A stretch of 6,351 nt of DNA from Nitrospirota bacterium (GTDB taxonomy: Bacteria > Nitrospirota > Thermodesulfovibrionia > Thermodesulfovibrionales > SM23-35): assembly GCA_018262395.1 (NCBI GenBank), contig JAGSYM010000069.1, positions 1-6,351 on the forward strand. Reading direction: 5' to 3'. Within the stretch, counting starts at the first letter, position 1. Every line of letters begins with the position of its first letter. Made by a program: the position numbers and the translations under genes. Positions 6,091 to 6,351 of the stretch are shown one piece after another. A model generated the notes under the pieces. The model was not told the DNA's origin, searched no databases, and was given only the letters and a program-made list of their open reading frames with translations.

Positions 6091-6329
6091 ACATAATGAA
6101 CAGTAAACAGCAGATCCAGCCCTTGTTCATCCTTATAAACTGTCACATGGTAGTATTCATAATTTGTCGCACTATCTGTCATGCCCGAGGGTCTAAGTCG
6201 GGCATCCATTTTCGGTAAAACTGGATTCCCGCCTTCGCGGGAATGACGACCTTAAGTCCATCTTATTATGTGACTGTTGATAAGTTCCAACGGCTATTAC
6301 AAACAGATATATTATATACCAAATTCACT
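6091..6329. other. 239-bp spacer between tRNA genes
   Basis: Apart from the REP-like element at 6178-6247 nothing firm is seen. An AT-rich stretch at 6306-6320 contains TATAAT on the minus strand (6316-6311), but its -35 would fall in the neighbouring tRNA and has no match. A short minus-strand open frame (6009-6209) only crosses tRNA-His and the repeat and is not a gene. Confidence 0.6.
6178..6247. repeat. REP-like two-hairpin palindromic element
   Basis: The 70-bp element starts GTCAT and ends ATGAC. It contains two perfect 8-bp stems: ATGCCCGA/TCGGGCAT (6181-6205, nine-base loop) and ATTCCCGC/GCGGGAAT (6225-6244, loop CTTC). Between them TCCATTTT and AAAACTGGA can form a third, bulged arm. 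This wording (GTCATGCCCGA..., ...CCGCCTTCGCGGGAATGAC) is that of a palindromic repeat common in many bacterial genomes. It sits between two tRNA genes. Confidence 0.8.
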
Positions 6330-6351
6330 TGGCGCGCCTGAAGGGATTCGA
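6330..6351 (-). tRNA. 3' end of another tRNA, probably Arg (cut by window edge)
   Basis: The minus strand ends TCGAATCCCTT CAGGCGC G CCA, that is part of a T-loop and T-stem, the 3' half of an acceptor stem, discriminator G and an encoded CCA. The acceptor half CAGGCGC and discriminator G are identical to those of tRNA-Arg(CCG) at 5858-5931, which suggests a second arginine tRNA. The anticodon lies outside the window, so the isotype is inferred. Confidence 0.8.

Noticed and set aside
6275..6283. Single DnaA-box-like sequence (TTATCAACA on the minus strand)
   Set aside because: One mismatch to TTATCCACA, only one copy, no AT-rich unwinding region with other boxes; expected by chance.

Overview
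The window looks like part of a moderately AT-rich bacterial chromosome. The bacterial signs are a condensin-type smc gene, Shine-Dalgarno-led genes, a lipoprotein signal peptide and standard bacterial tRNAs. I cannot assign a species. The mix of a YceI protein, a stand-alone HsdR-N-like protein and a repeat-rich extracytoplasmic propeller fits Nitrospirota- or Deltaproteobacteria-like genomes, but that is a weak inference.

Layout. Positions 1-2016 (minus strand) hold the first 672 codons of smc, from the ATPase head through the hinge; the rest lies beyond the left edge. Positions 2017-2639 are a 623-bp region with no convincing gene but several DNA signals: a sigma-70-like promoter so close to the smc start that the mRNA would be almost leaderless, a LacI/CcpA-type palindrome, a possible 152-bp element with inverted ends, a perfect 16-bp parS-type palindrome (2304-2319) and a two-armed palindromic repeat. 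Positions 2640-3179 (plus) encode a 179-aa protein with the fold of the type I restriction HsdR N-terminal domain but without its ExK catalytic residues. Positions 3209-3739 (minus) encode a YceI-family protein. Positions 3864-5603 (minus) encode a predicted lipoprotein made of eleven ~48-aa beta-propeller repeats. Positions 5765-6351 (minus) are a tRNA cluster, in transcription order a cut-off tRNA (probably Arg), His(GTG), Arg(CCG) and Lys(CTT), with a REP-like palindromic element between the first two.

How it fits together. The most functional link is the parS-like site about 290 bp upstream of the smc start. ParB-CTP is known to load SMC condensin at parS, so the loader's landing site may sit beside the gene for the loaded complex, which would place the window in the origin-proximal part of the chromosome. 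The other genes show no obvious shared pathway and are separated by gaps or opposite orientation. I see no complete mobile element, CRISPR array or defence operon.
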